Of a stretch of 35,758 nucleotides of DNA, positions 8,913 to 18,415 are shown in pieces. Within the stretch, counting starts at the first letter, position 1; each line of letters begins with the position of its first letter. The DNA is from Chloroflexota bacterium (GTDB lineage: Bacteria > Chloroflexota > Limnocylindria > Limnocylindrales > CSP1-4), in assembly GCA_013815585.1 (NCBI GenBank), contig JACDFU010000007.1, forward strand, positions 1 to 35,758, given 5' to 3'. Under the pieces are notes generated by a model, which made no database searches, was not told the origin of the DNA, and was given only the letters and a program-made list of their open reading frames with translations. The position numbers were made by a program, and so were the translations under genes.

Positions 8913-10520
8913 GTGACAGCCGGAGTCCCCGCGCGATGCGACCAGATATACGATGAAGCTGTGATCGACGCGGCCGTGTCCGGCGGGAGTGGCCAGACGC
9001 CCACAGCCGGGGACGGCTCCGAACTCGTTGGCCAGATCAGAGGGTCGACCGCCCTTCTCGCGGGGCGTCTGCTCGCCTTGGTGGTCAACATGGCGGCGCA
9101 AATCCTGATTGTTCGCGGCCTTACCAAGCCGGACTTCGGTGCGTTTGCTTATGCGCTTTCCATCCTGACGCTCGCCCGAATCCTTGTCGGGTTAGGCCAC
9201 AACCAAGCCATCACGCGCTTCCTGGCGATCTACGAGGAGCGGCGTGATTACAACAGGCTTTTTGGAACGATGGTCATGCTGACCGCAACCGTAATGGTGT
9301 GCGGCTCGGCGCTATTCATTGCGGTATGGCTCGGGCAAGACAGTCTCGCTCCCTTGATCGTCGACCATCCTCAGGCCGTTTCTCTCATCCTGCTCGTCCT
9401 GCTGCTCGCGCCAATACAGGTCCTGGACGACACATTCGAGGGGACATTCGCCGTCTTCTCGCAGCCAAGGTCGATCTTTTTCCGGAAGTACGTTCTGACA
9501 CCATCGATGCGATTTACAGTTGTGTTGATATTGACGCTATACGGGGCCGGTGTAGTCGCGCTTGCTATCGGGTATGTCCTCTCCTATGCCGTCGGCATCG
9601 GCTTCTATGCCTTCGCGCTCCGGAGCGTCTTACGGGCACGCGGCCTGCTGGCGCACTTCCGTCTGAGTACGCTTGAAATGCCATTTCGCTCGTATTTCAG
9701 GTTTTCCCTCCCCCTGATGACAACCGAGGCTGTTCACCTGTCGCTCACGACCGTCAGCGTTGTGGTGCTGGGCTACTACGGCTCCGTGACGGACGTTGCC
9801 GAGTTCCGAGCAATACGTCCAGCTGCGATCTTGAACCAGGTTGTATTCACGAGCTTCATTCTTCTCTTCCGGCCACTTGCCGCGCGCCTCAACGAACGCG
9901 GGAACCGGAAAGAACTGGGTCGCGCCTATTGGCAGACTGCTGCCTGGATGGCAGTCTTTACCTTCCCCGTGTTCGCTATGACCGGACCATTTGCCGAAGC
10001 GACCACGGTAACGTTGTTTGGCTCCGGGTACCGGGACGCGGCTCCCTACCTCGCGATACTATCCATTGGCTATTACCTCAACGCAGCCCTTGGCTTCAAC
10101 GTCCTCGTCCTGCAGGTCTTCGAGCGGCTCCGGTATGTCGTGGCCGCAAACTTGACCGCTGCGGCGACCAACCTCGCGCTTAGCCTGCTGCTCATCCCAT
10201 CGATGGGTGCAATGGGGGCGGCCGTGGCGGGCGCAGCGACGCTTGTGGGGCAAAACCTGCTTCTCCAAGTTGGACTCAGGGGAGATTCGGGCGTGGGCTT
10301 CTTCCGAGCCGACTATGCGAAAGTCTACGCAAGCATCGCCGCGACGGCCTTCGCCTTGGTACTCGTACAGACCGTCCTTTCACCACCGTTCTGGCTCGCC
10401 GTCGTGGCGGCCGGCTCAGCTTCGGCCTTGGTCTTCGTGCTCAATCGGAGAATGCTTCTCATCGGGGAGACCTTTCCCATCGTGCAGCGGCTTCCTATCC
10501 TCGGGCGGTATCTGGCGTGA
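8913..10520 (+). CDS. Wzx-like polysaccharide flippase (MOP/PST superfamily)
   Basis: 535 aa, about 12-14 hydrophobic segments; GSTALLAGRLLALVVNMAAQILIVRGLTKPDFGAFAYALSI. Start uncertain (GTG 8913 or GTG 8961). Confidence 0.9.
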   Translation: MTAGVPARCDQIYDEAVIDAAVSGGSGQTPTAGDGSELVGQIRGSTALLAGRLLALVVNMAAQILIVRGLTKPDFGAFAYALSILTLARILVGLGHNQAITRFLAIYEERRDYNRLFGTMVMLTATVMVCGSALFIAVWLGQDSLAPLIVDHPQAVSLILLVLLLAPIQVLDDTFEGTFAVFSQPRSIFFRKYVLTPSMRFTVVLILTLYGAGVVALAIGYVLSYAVGIGFYAFALRSVLRARGLLAHFRLSTLEMPFRSYFRFSLPLMTTEAVHLSLTTVSVVVLGYYGSVTDVAEFRAIRPAAILNQVVFTSFILLFRPLAARLNERGNRKELGRAYWQTAAWMAVFTFPVFAMTGPFAEATTVTLFGSGYRDAAPYLAILSIGYYLNAALGFNVLVLQVFERLRYVVAANLTAAATNLALSLLLIPSMGAMGAAVAGAATLVGQNLLLQVGLRGDSGVGFFRADYAKVYASIAATAFALVLVQTVLSPPFWLAVVAAGSASALVFVLNRRMLLIGETFPIVQRLPILGRYLA

Positions 10521-11617
10521 TCGCCTCGACGCTGCAGTCGGAGGCGGATCAGCTTCAGGCGCACTTCCGCGACCACGCACCTGAGTACAAGTTTGGCGCC
10601 GGTCCCCCGCCCGTCGACGTTTCCCTGCTCCGCGCCGGTCCCAACGCATGCTCGCGAACCTACATGTTCGCCGTCGGATCAGCCGCCAACCGTGTCTTCG
10701 TGAAAGTCCCTGTGGCGCCCGCACAGCCAGGTGGCGCCCGGCCACGCGTCGTGCCACTTCCTGACTTCAGCAAGAAGCACGAACTCGAATACCATGCACT
10801 CACCGCTGCACAGGAACACTTTCAAGCGCTTGGCGACCCGCGTTTCGGCGCGGTGCGCGTCTTAGGGCACCTGGTAAACCCGGGCGCCGTAATCATGGAG
10901 CCCGTTGCCCATCCAACGCTGGCGAAGCTGTTCCGCGCCGTCGCGCTGCGACGCATGCCTCCTTCGTCACTCCTGCCGGTCTTCGAGAATGCTGGCGGTT
11001 GGCTGCAGGAATGGCACTCGGTTCCGCCGACTCGCTATGCGGTTCCCCGTGGCGAGCGACGGGAGCACCTTGTGGTGGCCGTGAACAGCTTCGTGTCGTT
11101 CCTGACCAAAGTTGTGGGTGAGGTCGCTGCGCTTGAGCGCATTCGTGCGGCCATCGGCCCGCTCAGTCGCCAGTCGCTCCCTGAAAAACTACCGCTCGTG
11201 CTCGGTCACTGCGACTATGGGCTACCGAACATCTTCGTCGGACCAGGAAACCGCGTTGCCGGATACGACATGACGGCGGCCTGGCGAGCCCCCCCGTACG
11301 AAGATATCGGATACTTCCTGACCTCGATGAAAACCAACCGTGTGATGCTCGCAACAGCCGGACTCGCCCGGCGAACGGTGCCAATTCGACAGTACGAGGA
11401 GGCGTTCCTCAACGGCTACTTCGGCGAGCATCGACGGCCCAATGGCGCCATCGCGCTGTTCGAGCTGGTGGCACTGCTAGATCGCTGGTCGGCCCTCGTT
11501 GCACGAGCAGGGCACAGCAGTTACGTCCGTCTCGCGACCTTCTCCCTCAGTCGTGCGGCCGATCACCTTCTAGACGCCGCGGCGGCTGATGACCACACGA
11601 TCGAAGGGTATTCGTGA
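10517..11617 (+). CDS. Aminoglycoside-phosphotransferase/choline-kinase-fold kinase
   Basis: LVLGHCDYGLPNIFVGPGNRVAGYDMTAAWRAPPYEDIGYFL matches the APH catalytic H.D....N and downstream D layout. GTGA overlap with the flippase stop. Confidence 0.75.
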   Translation: MIASTLQSEADQLQAHFRDHAPEYKFGAGPPPVDVSLLRAGPNACSRTYMFAVGSAANRVFVKVPVAPAQPGGARPRVVPLPDFSKKHELEYHALTAAQEHFQALGDPRFGAVRVLGHLVNPGAVIMEPVAHPTLAKLFRAVALRRMPPSSLLPVFENAGGWLQEWHSVPPTRYAVPRGERREHLVVAVNSFVSFLTKVVGEVAALERIRAAIGPLSRQSLPEKLPLVLGHCDYGLPNIFVGPGNRVAGYDMTAAWRAPPYEDIGYFLTSMKTNRVMLATAGLARRTVPIRQYEEAFLNGYFGEHRRPNGAIALFELVALLDRWSALVARAGHSSYVRLATFSLSRAADHLLDAAAADDHTIEGYS

Positions 11618-11624
11618 TACGGCG

Positions 11625-11697
11625 TGGCCTCTGGGTGCCAACATCTGGAAAGACAGTTGGGGGGCTGCAGCGACGACCGAGCGAGTCCCAGAGGCCA
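11625..11697 (+). other. Candidate structured RNA / stem-loop in the intergenic spacer
   Basis: Perfect 11-bp inverted repeat TGGCCTCTGGG (11625-11635) / CCCAGAGGCCA (11687-11697), enclosing a nested CCAAC (11638-11642) / GTTGG (11656-11660) hairpin. Confidence 0.5.
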
Positions 11698-11754
11698 GCC
11701 TCGGCATGTTACCAGTGACTGAAACGAGGACATCGGCGGCGTCAACGAAGTTCG

Positions 11755-12051
11755 GTGAGCGCTACTGGCGGCGAACCCGTGATTGAGGTCGGTCGCGCCG
11801 CGATCGTTGCTGCGGTCACGCTGGCCATTCTCCTTGCCATCGCCGCCCGGCCGGGAGGCACGCTTGTTCGTTCCACGCCTGCTCGGGTCGCGCTAGGGGT
11901 GGTCGTCGGGCTCGTAGCCATGATCATCGTCCTCGAGTCCCAAATCGATCTTGTCCCCGATTCGTTGGAAGCGCCGCTGCTAACCTTCTCCGCGGCCGCG
12001 GTCGCGCTCGGCTGTATTTTCGTCGTGGTCCGCAAAGTGGTGGGCCAGTGA
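11755..12051 (+). CDS. Small polytopic membrane protein (about 98 aa, about 3 hydrophobic segments)
   Basis: AAIVAAVTLAILLAIAA, VALGVVVGLVAMIIVLES, APLLTFSAAAVALGCIFVVV. Its stop overlaps the next start (GTGA). Confidence 0.6.
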   Translation: MSATGGEPVIEVGRAAIVAAVTLAILLAIAARPGGTLVRSTPARVALGVVVGLVAMIIVLESQIDLVPDSLEAPLLTFSAAAVALGCIFVVVRKVVGQ

Positions 12052-13178
12052 AGTCGGTCGAAATTCCAGCCGCTACCGAGCGGCACGTGATCGACCACGA
12101 CATCCATGGGCTCATGGGTGTCCGGCTCATCAACGCCACCTCGACCGATGCCGGTTCGATCGCTCGTCACCTCGGCGCCCCGACCGTCTCACCCCCGCGG
12201 GAACCGGACATCACCGTTTCCTTTGTGGACCGACTGCGCGTCGGCGAACCGTTGCGATACGTTGATCGGGGCACAGCTGCCTACGCTCTCGACGAGTTTG
12301 TCCTTCTCGACCACGGACGCGGACCGCGGGTCAGCATCGCATTTGATGAATTAGGGCGCTCGATGACCATCGTAGCTGAGCGCGGGGCCCGGCTCGTGCC
12401 GCTGCTCATGCCGATCCTCAATGCGTCAATGCTGGCACGGGGCGTCGTCCCCATCCATGGCGCGGCATTCACCTTTGGCGCAGCGGGGATGGTCGCCACT
12501 GGCTGGTCGGGCGCTGGGAAGACTGGCGTCCTTCTGGGTGCGTTGCAAGCCGGCGCGCGCCTTATCGCACCGGAGTGGGTGTATGTGCCGGGCGGCGGTG
12601 AGCGAATGGTGGGCCTACGCCAGCCACTCCGCGTTCGAAACTGGCACCTTCGCCAGCTCAGGCCACTCGGCCGTTCACTCGCGCGGCGAGACCGCGCCCG
12701 CCTCCGGGCCCTGGATATGGTGAGCACCGTGGCGGTGCGGGGCCCTCGACTCCTCCGCCGGCGCACCGCACGTTTCGCAGCCGCCATTGAACATCGCGCG
12801 TTCGCCGACCTCGGGCCTGATCGTCTGCCCCACCTGACAGCGGTTTCGGAGGCGCGGCTGCGCGCCGTCGTCCTCCTTACCCACCGATCGAAGGGAGGCG
12901 TGCTCCTGGAACCGATCGCGCAGGCGGAAGGGATCGAGCGGCTCTCGGCGCTGATGCGAGCCCAGTGGCTAGATCTACTGCACAACTATCTTCGGTTTCG
13001 CTTCGCTTTTCCCGGGCGGAAAAGCGACCTGATCGAAGGATTAGCTGAGCAGCACCACGCCGGGCTGACACAGGCTCTGGCGAACAAGGAAATCTACATG
13101 CTGACGAACCCGTGGCCTCCCTCGATCGAAGCGATAGGCGATGTCCTTCGGAGCGCATTCCACGAGCGGTCGTCCTAA
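12048..13178 (+). CDS. HPr kinase/phosphorylase-like P-loop protein
   Basis: VPIHGAAFTFGAAGMVATGWSGAGKTGVLLGALQAGARLIAPEW has the HprK Walker A context (HG...G.SG.GKT..L..L..GA.L.A..). Confidence 0.72.
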   Translation: MKSVEIPAATERHVIDHDIHGLMGVRLINATSTDAGSIARHLGAPTVSPPREPDITVSFVDRLRVGEPLRYVDRGTAAYALDEFVLLDHGRGPRVSIAFDELGRSMTIVAERGARLVPLLMPILNASMLARGVVPIHGAAFTFGAAGMVATGWSGAGKTGVLLGALQAGARLIAPEWVYVPGGGERMVGLRQPLRVRNWHLRQLRPLGRSLARRDRARLRALDMVSTVAVRGPRLLRRRTARFAAAIEHRAFADLGPDRLPHLTAVSEARLRAVVLLTHRSKGGVLLEPIAQAEGIERLSALMRAQWLDLLHNYLRFRFAFPGRKSDLIEGLAEQHHAGLTQALANKEIYMLTNPWPPSIEAIGDVLRSAFHERSS

Positions 13179-13182
13179 TCGC

Positions 13183-13875
13183 ATGTACACGGTGGCACTC
13201 ATCGGGCCGGATGGGGCAGGCAAGACCACAATCGCGCGCCGCCTCGAACGGGAGGCCGCTCCGTGGATCAAGTACGTATACATGGGCGTCAACCCTGACT
13301 CAAGCAACCACCTCCTGCCGATGTCCCGCCTTGTCCGTGCCGTCCGGGCACGCAAGGCGGCGAGGCAGAACCCGCACCAGGCCGAGGCGAGTCACACAGC
13401 GCCCAGCCTCCAAGCGGGTATACGAGCGACGGCTCGACTGATGAATCAGCTTTCCGAAGAGGGGTATCGACAGCTCTTGGCCTGGTACCACGTCCGCAAA
13501 GGACGCCTTGTCATCTTCGACAGGCATTTCTTTGCCGACTATTATGCGCACGACATCACCGGCGAGCATGGCTCGCGACCACTCGCGCGTCGGCTTCATG
13601 GAGTCTTCCTTGAGCGTCTCTATCCGAAGCCCGTGTTAACAATCTTCCTCGACGCCTCACCCGAGCTCCTGCTCGCGCGAAAGGGCGAAGGAACCCTCGA
13701 AAGCATTACACGGATGCGGGCCGATTACCTCGCCCTGGCAGGAACGCTACCGCGGTTTACCGTGGTTGACGCTTCGCGATCTCCGGACGAGGTCGTCGAT
13801 GAGGTGATGCGTCGCATATGTGCGGTCGCGTTGGAAATTGGTGCGCCCCTGCCCTTTTGCGCCGGACGTTCGTAA
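13183..13875 (+). CDS. Thymidylate-kinase-like P-loop kinase
   Basis: MYTVALIGPDGAGKTTIARRLEREAAP (Walker A), GRLVIFDRHFFADYY (DR.Y/F), PKPVLTIFLDASPELLLARKGEGT. ATG 13183, 5 bp after the previous stop. Confidence 0.8.
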   Translation: MYTVALIGPDGAGKTTIARRLEREAAPWIKYVYMGVNPDSSNHLLPMSRLVRAVRARKAARQNPHQAEASHTAPSLQAGIRATARLMNQLSEEGYRQLLAWYHVRKGRLVIFDRHFFADYYAHDITGEHGSRPLARRLHGVFLERLYPKPVLTIFLDASPELLLARKGEGTLESITRMRADYLALAGTLPRFTVVDASRSPDEVVDEVMRRICAVALEIGAPLPFCAGRS

Positions 13876-13878
13876 GGG

Positions 13879-15642
13879 CTACCGAATGACGCCGACGGCG
13901 TCGAGGTCAACCCGTGGGCACCCGCTTGTGCCCAGCACGCGCAAGGTGATCAAGCGTGTCCCGGCCGAGGTCCAGTTCAACGCGAACACCACGCGGCGGA
14001 ACCGGAAGCTTGCCGAGTAGAGGTCGACCGTTCGAACGTAGGTGGAGCCCACGTAGACCTGTACGCGACCCCGGGTCGGGCCCATCGCGGAAACGAGAGA
14101 GAAAGCGCGACCGTTGACCGTGACGACTGCCTGTGCCCCGGACGCAGCGGCCGAGCGCGCGGGCCCCCCCCGAGACCCCGAGGACGTAGTGCGCCTCCAG
14201 GTGCCGACATATCGGATCTGCGTACTCGGCTCCTGGAGAACCTGCACGGGCAGGTCGGCGCTGTACGACCAGGCCGAGGCCACGCCCGTCGCGTCGACCG
14301 CCCGAACGCGGAAGCGGTACCGATGTCCCACCGCCAGGGATGCGATAGTGCTCGTGGTTGTCGGACTTCTCAGCGCCGCATATGCGCCGCCGTCGCGGCT
14401 GACTGCAAGGTCGAAGCGAGCGATTGGCGCTCCGTTCCTGGACGTCGACCACGCTACACGCGTCTGTACAGCAGCGCCCAACTGAGCGGGAGCGAGCAGG
14501 CTGACCGCAGGGGAGAACGTGACTGTCGGTGCCCATCGTCCATACAGCTTGGCGGGTGCATTCGTCGGTCGAAACCCTCGGCAGCTGGAAACGCTGTCGA
14601 ACTGTGGGTTGAGCGGGAAGACGTTCCGGCCGCCGTTAATCACGCCCGGCCTCGTGCTGTCGTTGTACAAAAGCCGGTTCGCGGCAAAGCCGACATTCTC
14701 CGACGCAACGTTGTCCGAGCCAGTGAGCTGGTAGCCACGGATGTTGCCGTATACGGAGTTAGTCCCTGACAGCCGGCCCAAAATATTTCGATAGATCTTG
14801 TTCCTCTTGGAGGACCAGCTCACGAGCAGATTCTGCGATGCATTGTAGAGGGTGTTGTAGCGAACAGTGACGTTAGCCGCCCCACCTCCCACGGGGTCCG
14901 GACCACCCAACTTGATGTTCATGCCGTTGGTTGCATTGAACAGCAGGTTCCGCTCTATCAGGCCGGGGCCGGCGGACAACCCGGTGTTGACATAGACATT
15001 CTGATCCTGGTTCGTGTCGTTGCTACGATACGTGTCGTGGATGCAGTTACCCGTCAGGCTCCAATTTGCAGGTCGGCTCTGCACGGTTCCGGCAACCAGC
15101 AGAGCGGCATGCGCTCTGGCGCCCCAGAGCTCGGCATTGCGAAACTGCCATCGCACGCCGTTCGTCAACTTCACCATGTGTGTTGTCGTTTCCAAGATCG
15201 CCGGATCCCAGGTTACGTTGAGGCCGTCAATCGTCCAGTAGCTCGGGTTCTTCAACCACAGAAGTCCCTGAACGACGGGCCGCTCTCCTGGGTACGGCTT
15301 TACGAGCACCCGCTCCGTGGACGTACCCGATCGCAAGGTGAGCTTGATTCGCTCGCGATAGGTGCCACCGCGGATGATTAGGGTGTCGCCCGGATACAAA
15401 GCTGCCAGCCCTCGACCGACCGTGCGCCACGGAGAAGCCAGCGTGCCTGCGGCGCTGTCGGACCCGCTTGGTGCAACGTAGTGTCGTGTGCCCGGCGCGT
15501 GTGCTGGCGCGACGGACGGAACAGAAACAAGCAGTGAAGTCAGGGCGACTACAAGCGATCCTCGAAGCGGGCCGAGCGACGCACCCCAGCTTCGCCGATA
15601 AGTTGCCTCTGGGATGGGAGGGAAGCGCCGAGCGATTAGCAT
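13879..15642 (-). CDS. Secreted right-handed parallel beta-helix protein with FN3-like and C-terminal beta-sandwich-like regions
   Basis: N-terminal signal-like segment, HYVAPSGSDSAAGTLASPWRTVGRGLAALYPGDTLIIRGGTYRERI, GLIERNLLFNATNGMNIKLGG, NVTVRYNTLYNASQN, then FN3-like HRYRFRVRAVDATGVASAWS. Confidence 0.82.
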   Translation of the reverse strand: MLIARRFPPIPEATYRRSWGASLGPLRGSLVVALTSLLVSVPSVAPAHAPGTRHYVAPSGSDSAAGTLASPWRTVGRGLAALYPGDTLIIRGGTYRERIKLTLRSGTSTERVLVKPYPGERPVVQGLLWLKNPSYWTIDGLNVTWDPAILETTTHMVKLTNGVRWQFRNAELWGARAHAALLVAGTVQSRPANWSLTGNCIHDTYRSNDTNQDQNVYVNTGLSAGPGLIERNLLFNATNGMNIKLGGPDPVGGGAANVTVRYNTLYNASQNLLVSWSSKRNKIYRNILGRLSGTNSVYGNIRGYQLTGSDNVASENVGFAANRLLYNDSTRPGVINGGRNVFPLNPQFDSVSSCRGFRPTNAPAKLYGRWAPTVTFSPAVSLLAPAQLGAAVQTRVAWSTSRNGAPIARFDLAVSRDGGAYAALRSPTTTSTIASLAVGHRYRFRVRAVDATGVASAWSYSADLPVQVLQEPSTQIRYVGTWRRTTSSGSRGGPARSAAASGAQAVVTVNGRAFSLVSAMGPTRGRVQVYVGSTYVRTVDLYSASFRFRRVVFALNWTSAGTRLITLRVLGTSGCPRVDLDAVGVIR

Positions 15643-16113
15643 GACGACTCTCCAGTAGGGGCGTGAGGGCGAGGCCGCAGGTTACCCAAACGCCCACTGC
15701 GAACCAAGGACCTCAATGGTCCTGTCTATCCGGGCCGAAGGGCAGGGACACCCCGCGAGCTCCCGATCAGGTGCCGCCAACCCGCGGTCCCCTAGTCGAG
15801 CGGAAAGCAGGGGTTCCATCGTAGCGTGGTGACAACTCTCTTGCCACGCCGCGTTACCGCCGTGCCGAGGCGCAAGGAATCGACACACGGAAGCCCAGCG
15901 GTAACGGAGTTAGCTTCGGAGGTGGCGTGCCGCGACTACCATGCCCCAAACAGCGCGTCGCTGGGCCGAAGGGGCGCCCCATTGGGACGCCCATGGAGAC
16001 AAGGCAGGTGCATCTGACCGTCGGGATCCGTCGATACTCCGTCGCCGAGGAGCAGCGACACATCTCCGCCATCGCCTCCGGCCGATGGCAAAGGCTGCCT
16101 CATCGTGGTCCCT

Positions 16114-17334
16114 ATGACTGAAGCGCGACCAACGGTGCTTGTAACAGACGCCGGCCGGGGTAGCGCAATATCGATCATCCGATCTCTCGGCCGGCAGGGG
16201 TGGTCCGTGATCGCTGCCGATGCCGACCGGATGAGCCCTGGCTTCCGCTCCCGATACACCACAGCATCGGTCAGGTACCCATCACCGGCGAGTGACGCTG
16301 ACCGGGTGGTCGAGACGCTGCTGAGGGTGGCCCGCGAGCGCGGCGTAGCTCTCATCTTTCCGGTTACCGACGAGGTGATCCTGCCGCTCTCCCAGCATAG
16401 GGACCGCTTCGAGGGCATCTCTGCCCTCGCCCTCCCAGAACCGCACCTCCTCTCGCTCGCCCACGACAAGCAGGTCACGCTCGAGCTTGCCAACCAGCTC
16501 GGCGTTCCGACCCCGCGCACCGAGCTGGTCCGCAACGCTCGCGAGGCCATTAAGTATGTGCGCAAGGAACGACGTTGGCCTATCGTCCTCAAACCGCAGA
16601 CGTCCCGCGTCTACCGCGATGGTCGCTCGATCGACTTCCTTACGGTGACCTATGCCAACAGCGAACGGCAGCTCAGGCGCGAGATGGCGCGGTTCGAAGG
16701 ACGCTGCAACGTCCTGCTCCAGGAGTATTACCGAGGTGAGGGCCACGGAGTCGAGCTGCTGCTCCAGGACGGGGCCCCCCTCGCGGCGTTTCAACACCGT
16801 CGGATTCGAGAGGTCCCGCTGACAGGCGGTGCCAGCTCGTTCCGCGAGAGCGTCCCCTTGGACCCGGAACTTGAATCGTACGCGCTCAGCATGCTCGGCA
16901 CCGTCAGCTGGACCGGGCTGGCGATGGTGGAGTTCCGACTCGGCGACGAGGGACCCAAGCTGATGGAGATCAACGGCCGCGTGTGGGGCTCGCTCCCGCT
17001 TGCAGTCAAATGCGGAGTCGACTTCCCGTTGCTCGCGGCTGAGTTGCACACCTGGGGAGCGGTTCGCTCGGCCGCCGCCCCAACGTACGCGGTCGGGAAG
17101 CAATCGCGGAACCTCGAGCTCGATCTCGTATGGATCACCTCAGTCCTGGCCGGCAAGCGCCGCCATCCGTTCCTCCCCTATCCCTCCCGTCGCGACGCCG
17201 TGCAAGCGCTGCTCGGGGTACTCCAGCGAACTGGGGAACTCGACGTCTTCACTCAGGAAGATCCGGCGCCAGCACTGGCCGAGCTCGTGAAGATCGCCAT
17301 GAACATGAGACGCAAACTCGCCGAGGCGAGGTGA
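16114..17334 (+). CDS. ATP-grasp domain ligase, copy 1
   Basis: TVLVTDAGRGSAISIIRSLGRQGW, HDKQVTLELANQLGVPTPRTELV, WPIVLKPQTS, LLQEYYRGEGHGVELL, GPKLMEINGRVWGSLPLAVKCGVDFP. ATG 16114 used. Confidence 0.88.
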   Translation: MTEARPTVLVTDAGRGSAISIIRSLGRQGWSVIAADADRMSPGFRSRYTTASVRYPSPASDADRVVETLLRVARERGVALIFPVTDEVILPLSQHRDRFEGISALALPEPHLLSLAHDKQVTLELANQLGVPTPRTELVRNAREAIKYVRKERRWPIVLKPQTSRVYRDGRSIDFLTVTYANSERQLRREMARFEGRCNVLLQEYYRGEGHGVELLLQDGAPLAAFQHRRIREVPLTGGASSFRESVPLDPELESYALSMLGTVSWTGLAMVEFRLGDEGPKLMEINGRVWGSLPLAVKCGVDFPLLAAELHTWGAVRSAAAPTYAVGKQSRNLELDLVWITSVLAGKRRHPFLPYPSRRDAVQALLGVLQRTGELDVFTQEDPAPALAELVKIAMNMRRKLAEAR

Positions 17335-18320
17335 CCGGCCTTCGGGAGACCGTGGCACGTGCAGCGCGTCACCCCGCCTTCAAAGCTGCGGTCTCGCTCC
17401 TCGAACGACTTGACCGCGGACGCGACGGCGTCCTGGGGGTCCTTACCTACCACCGTGTCGACAGTCCCTCGAACGAACCTGATCTCTACCCCGGCCTCAT
17501 CAGCGCAGAGCCGCGCGACTTCGAAGACCAGATGACTTTGCTGTCGCTACGCTATCGGGTCATCTCGCTCGAGGAGCTTCTTGCCGTTCGCCAAGGTGCG
17601 TCGCTGCCCCGTCGCGCGGTCATGGTGACTTTCGACGATGCATACAAGGACTTCGAGGAGCAGGCATGGCCGGTCTTGGCCAGGCTCTCGCTGCCCGCGA
17701 CTCTCTTCGTCCCGACGGATTTCCCCGACCGCATAGACGGCGGCTTCTGGTGGGACCGGCTGTACGCAGCGTTCAGGCGAACTGGCCAATCGAAATCAAT
17801 CATTCCCAGCCTCGGCTCCGCCTCCTTGCTGAATCCGCGGGAACGACGGACGGCCTACGATCGGCTTCGCGAGCACACTAAGACGCTGCCGCACGATGAT
17901 GCGATGGAAACCGTCGAAGACACGATTCGGACCCTGGGCGTGGACAGCACGGAGAATCCGGTCCTCACATGGGACGCTTTGAGGCGACTCTCCCGGGCCG
18001 GCGTCACCCTCGCGGCGCACACGCAAACCCATCCGCTCCTGACACGTGTGCCGCCGGAGCGCGCTGAAGCCGAGGTGACGGGCTCCATCCTCGACCTGCA
18101 TCGAGAAGTGGGCATTACGCCTCAGGCTTTTGCCTATCCCAGCGGAGCAGTCGACGAAACCGTAGCCAGCGTGGTGAAACCGCTCGCCCCAGCCGCCTTC
18201 ACGACCGAGCGAGGGCTCAACGACGTCGCGTCGATGGACTGGTCCCGAATCCGGCGCATCAACGTCGGATCTCGCTCGACCAGCGCGCTCATCCGTGCCC
18301 AGTTGCTGTCGTGGGGGTAG
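17331..18320 (+). CDS. Polysaccharide deacetylase (NodB/CE4-like)
   Basis: VLTYHRVDS, AVMVTFDDAYKDFEEQAWPVLARLSLPATLFVPT, LAAHTQTHPLL, FAYPSGAVDETV. GTG 17331 overlaps the ATP-grasp stop (GTGA). Confidence 0.92.
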   Translation: MTGLRETVARAARHPAFKAAVSLLERLDRGRDGVLGVLTYHRVDSPSNEPDLYPGLISAEPRDFEDQMTLLSLRYRVISLEELLAVRQGASLPRRAVMVTFDDAYKDFEEQAWPVLARLSLPATLFVPTDFPDRIDGGFWWDRLYAAFRRTGQSKSIIPSLGSASLLNPRERRTAYDRLREHTKTLPHDDAMETVEDTIRTLGVDSTENPVLTWDALRRLSRAGVTLAAHTQTHPLLTRVPPERAEAEVTGSILDLHREVGITPQAFAYPSGAVDETVASVVKPLAPAAFTTERGLNDVASMDWSRIRRINVGSRSTSALIRAQLLSWG

Positions 18321-18415
18321 GCTGCCACCCAAGCTCTAAGCGACACATGCTAGGCTCGGGACCCCAGGCAATTTCGCATTGAGACCGAGGGTAAGGATTG
18401 GGCGTTAAGGGGTAT

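Noticed and set aside
10517-11617. APH-fold protein as an antibiotic-resistance gene
   Set aside because: It is embedded in and coupled to the polysaccharide operon; the fold is shared by many small-molecule kinases, so a resistance call is unsupported.
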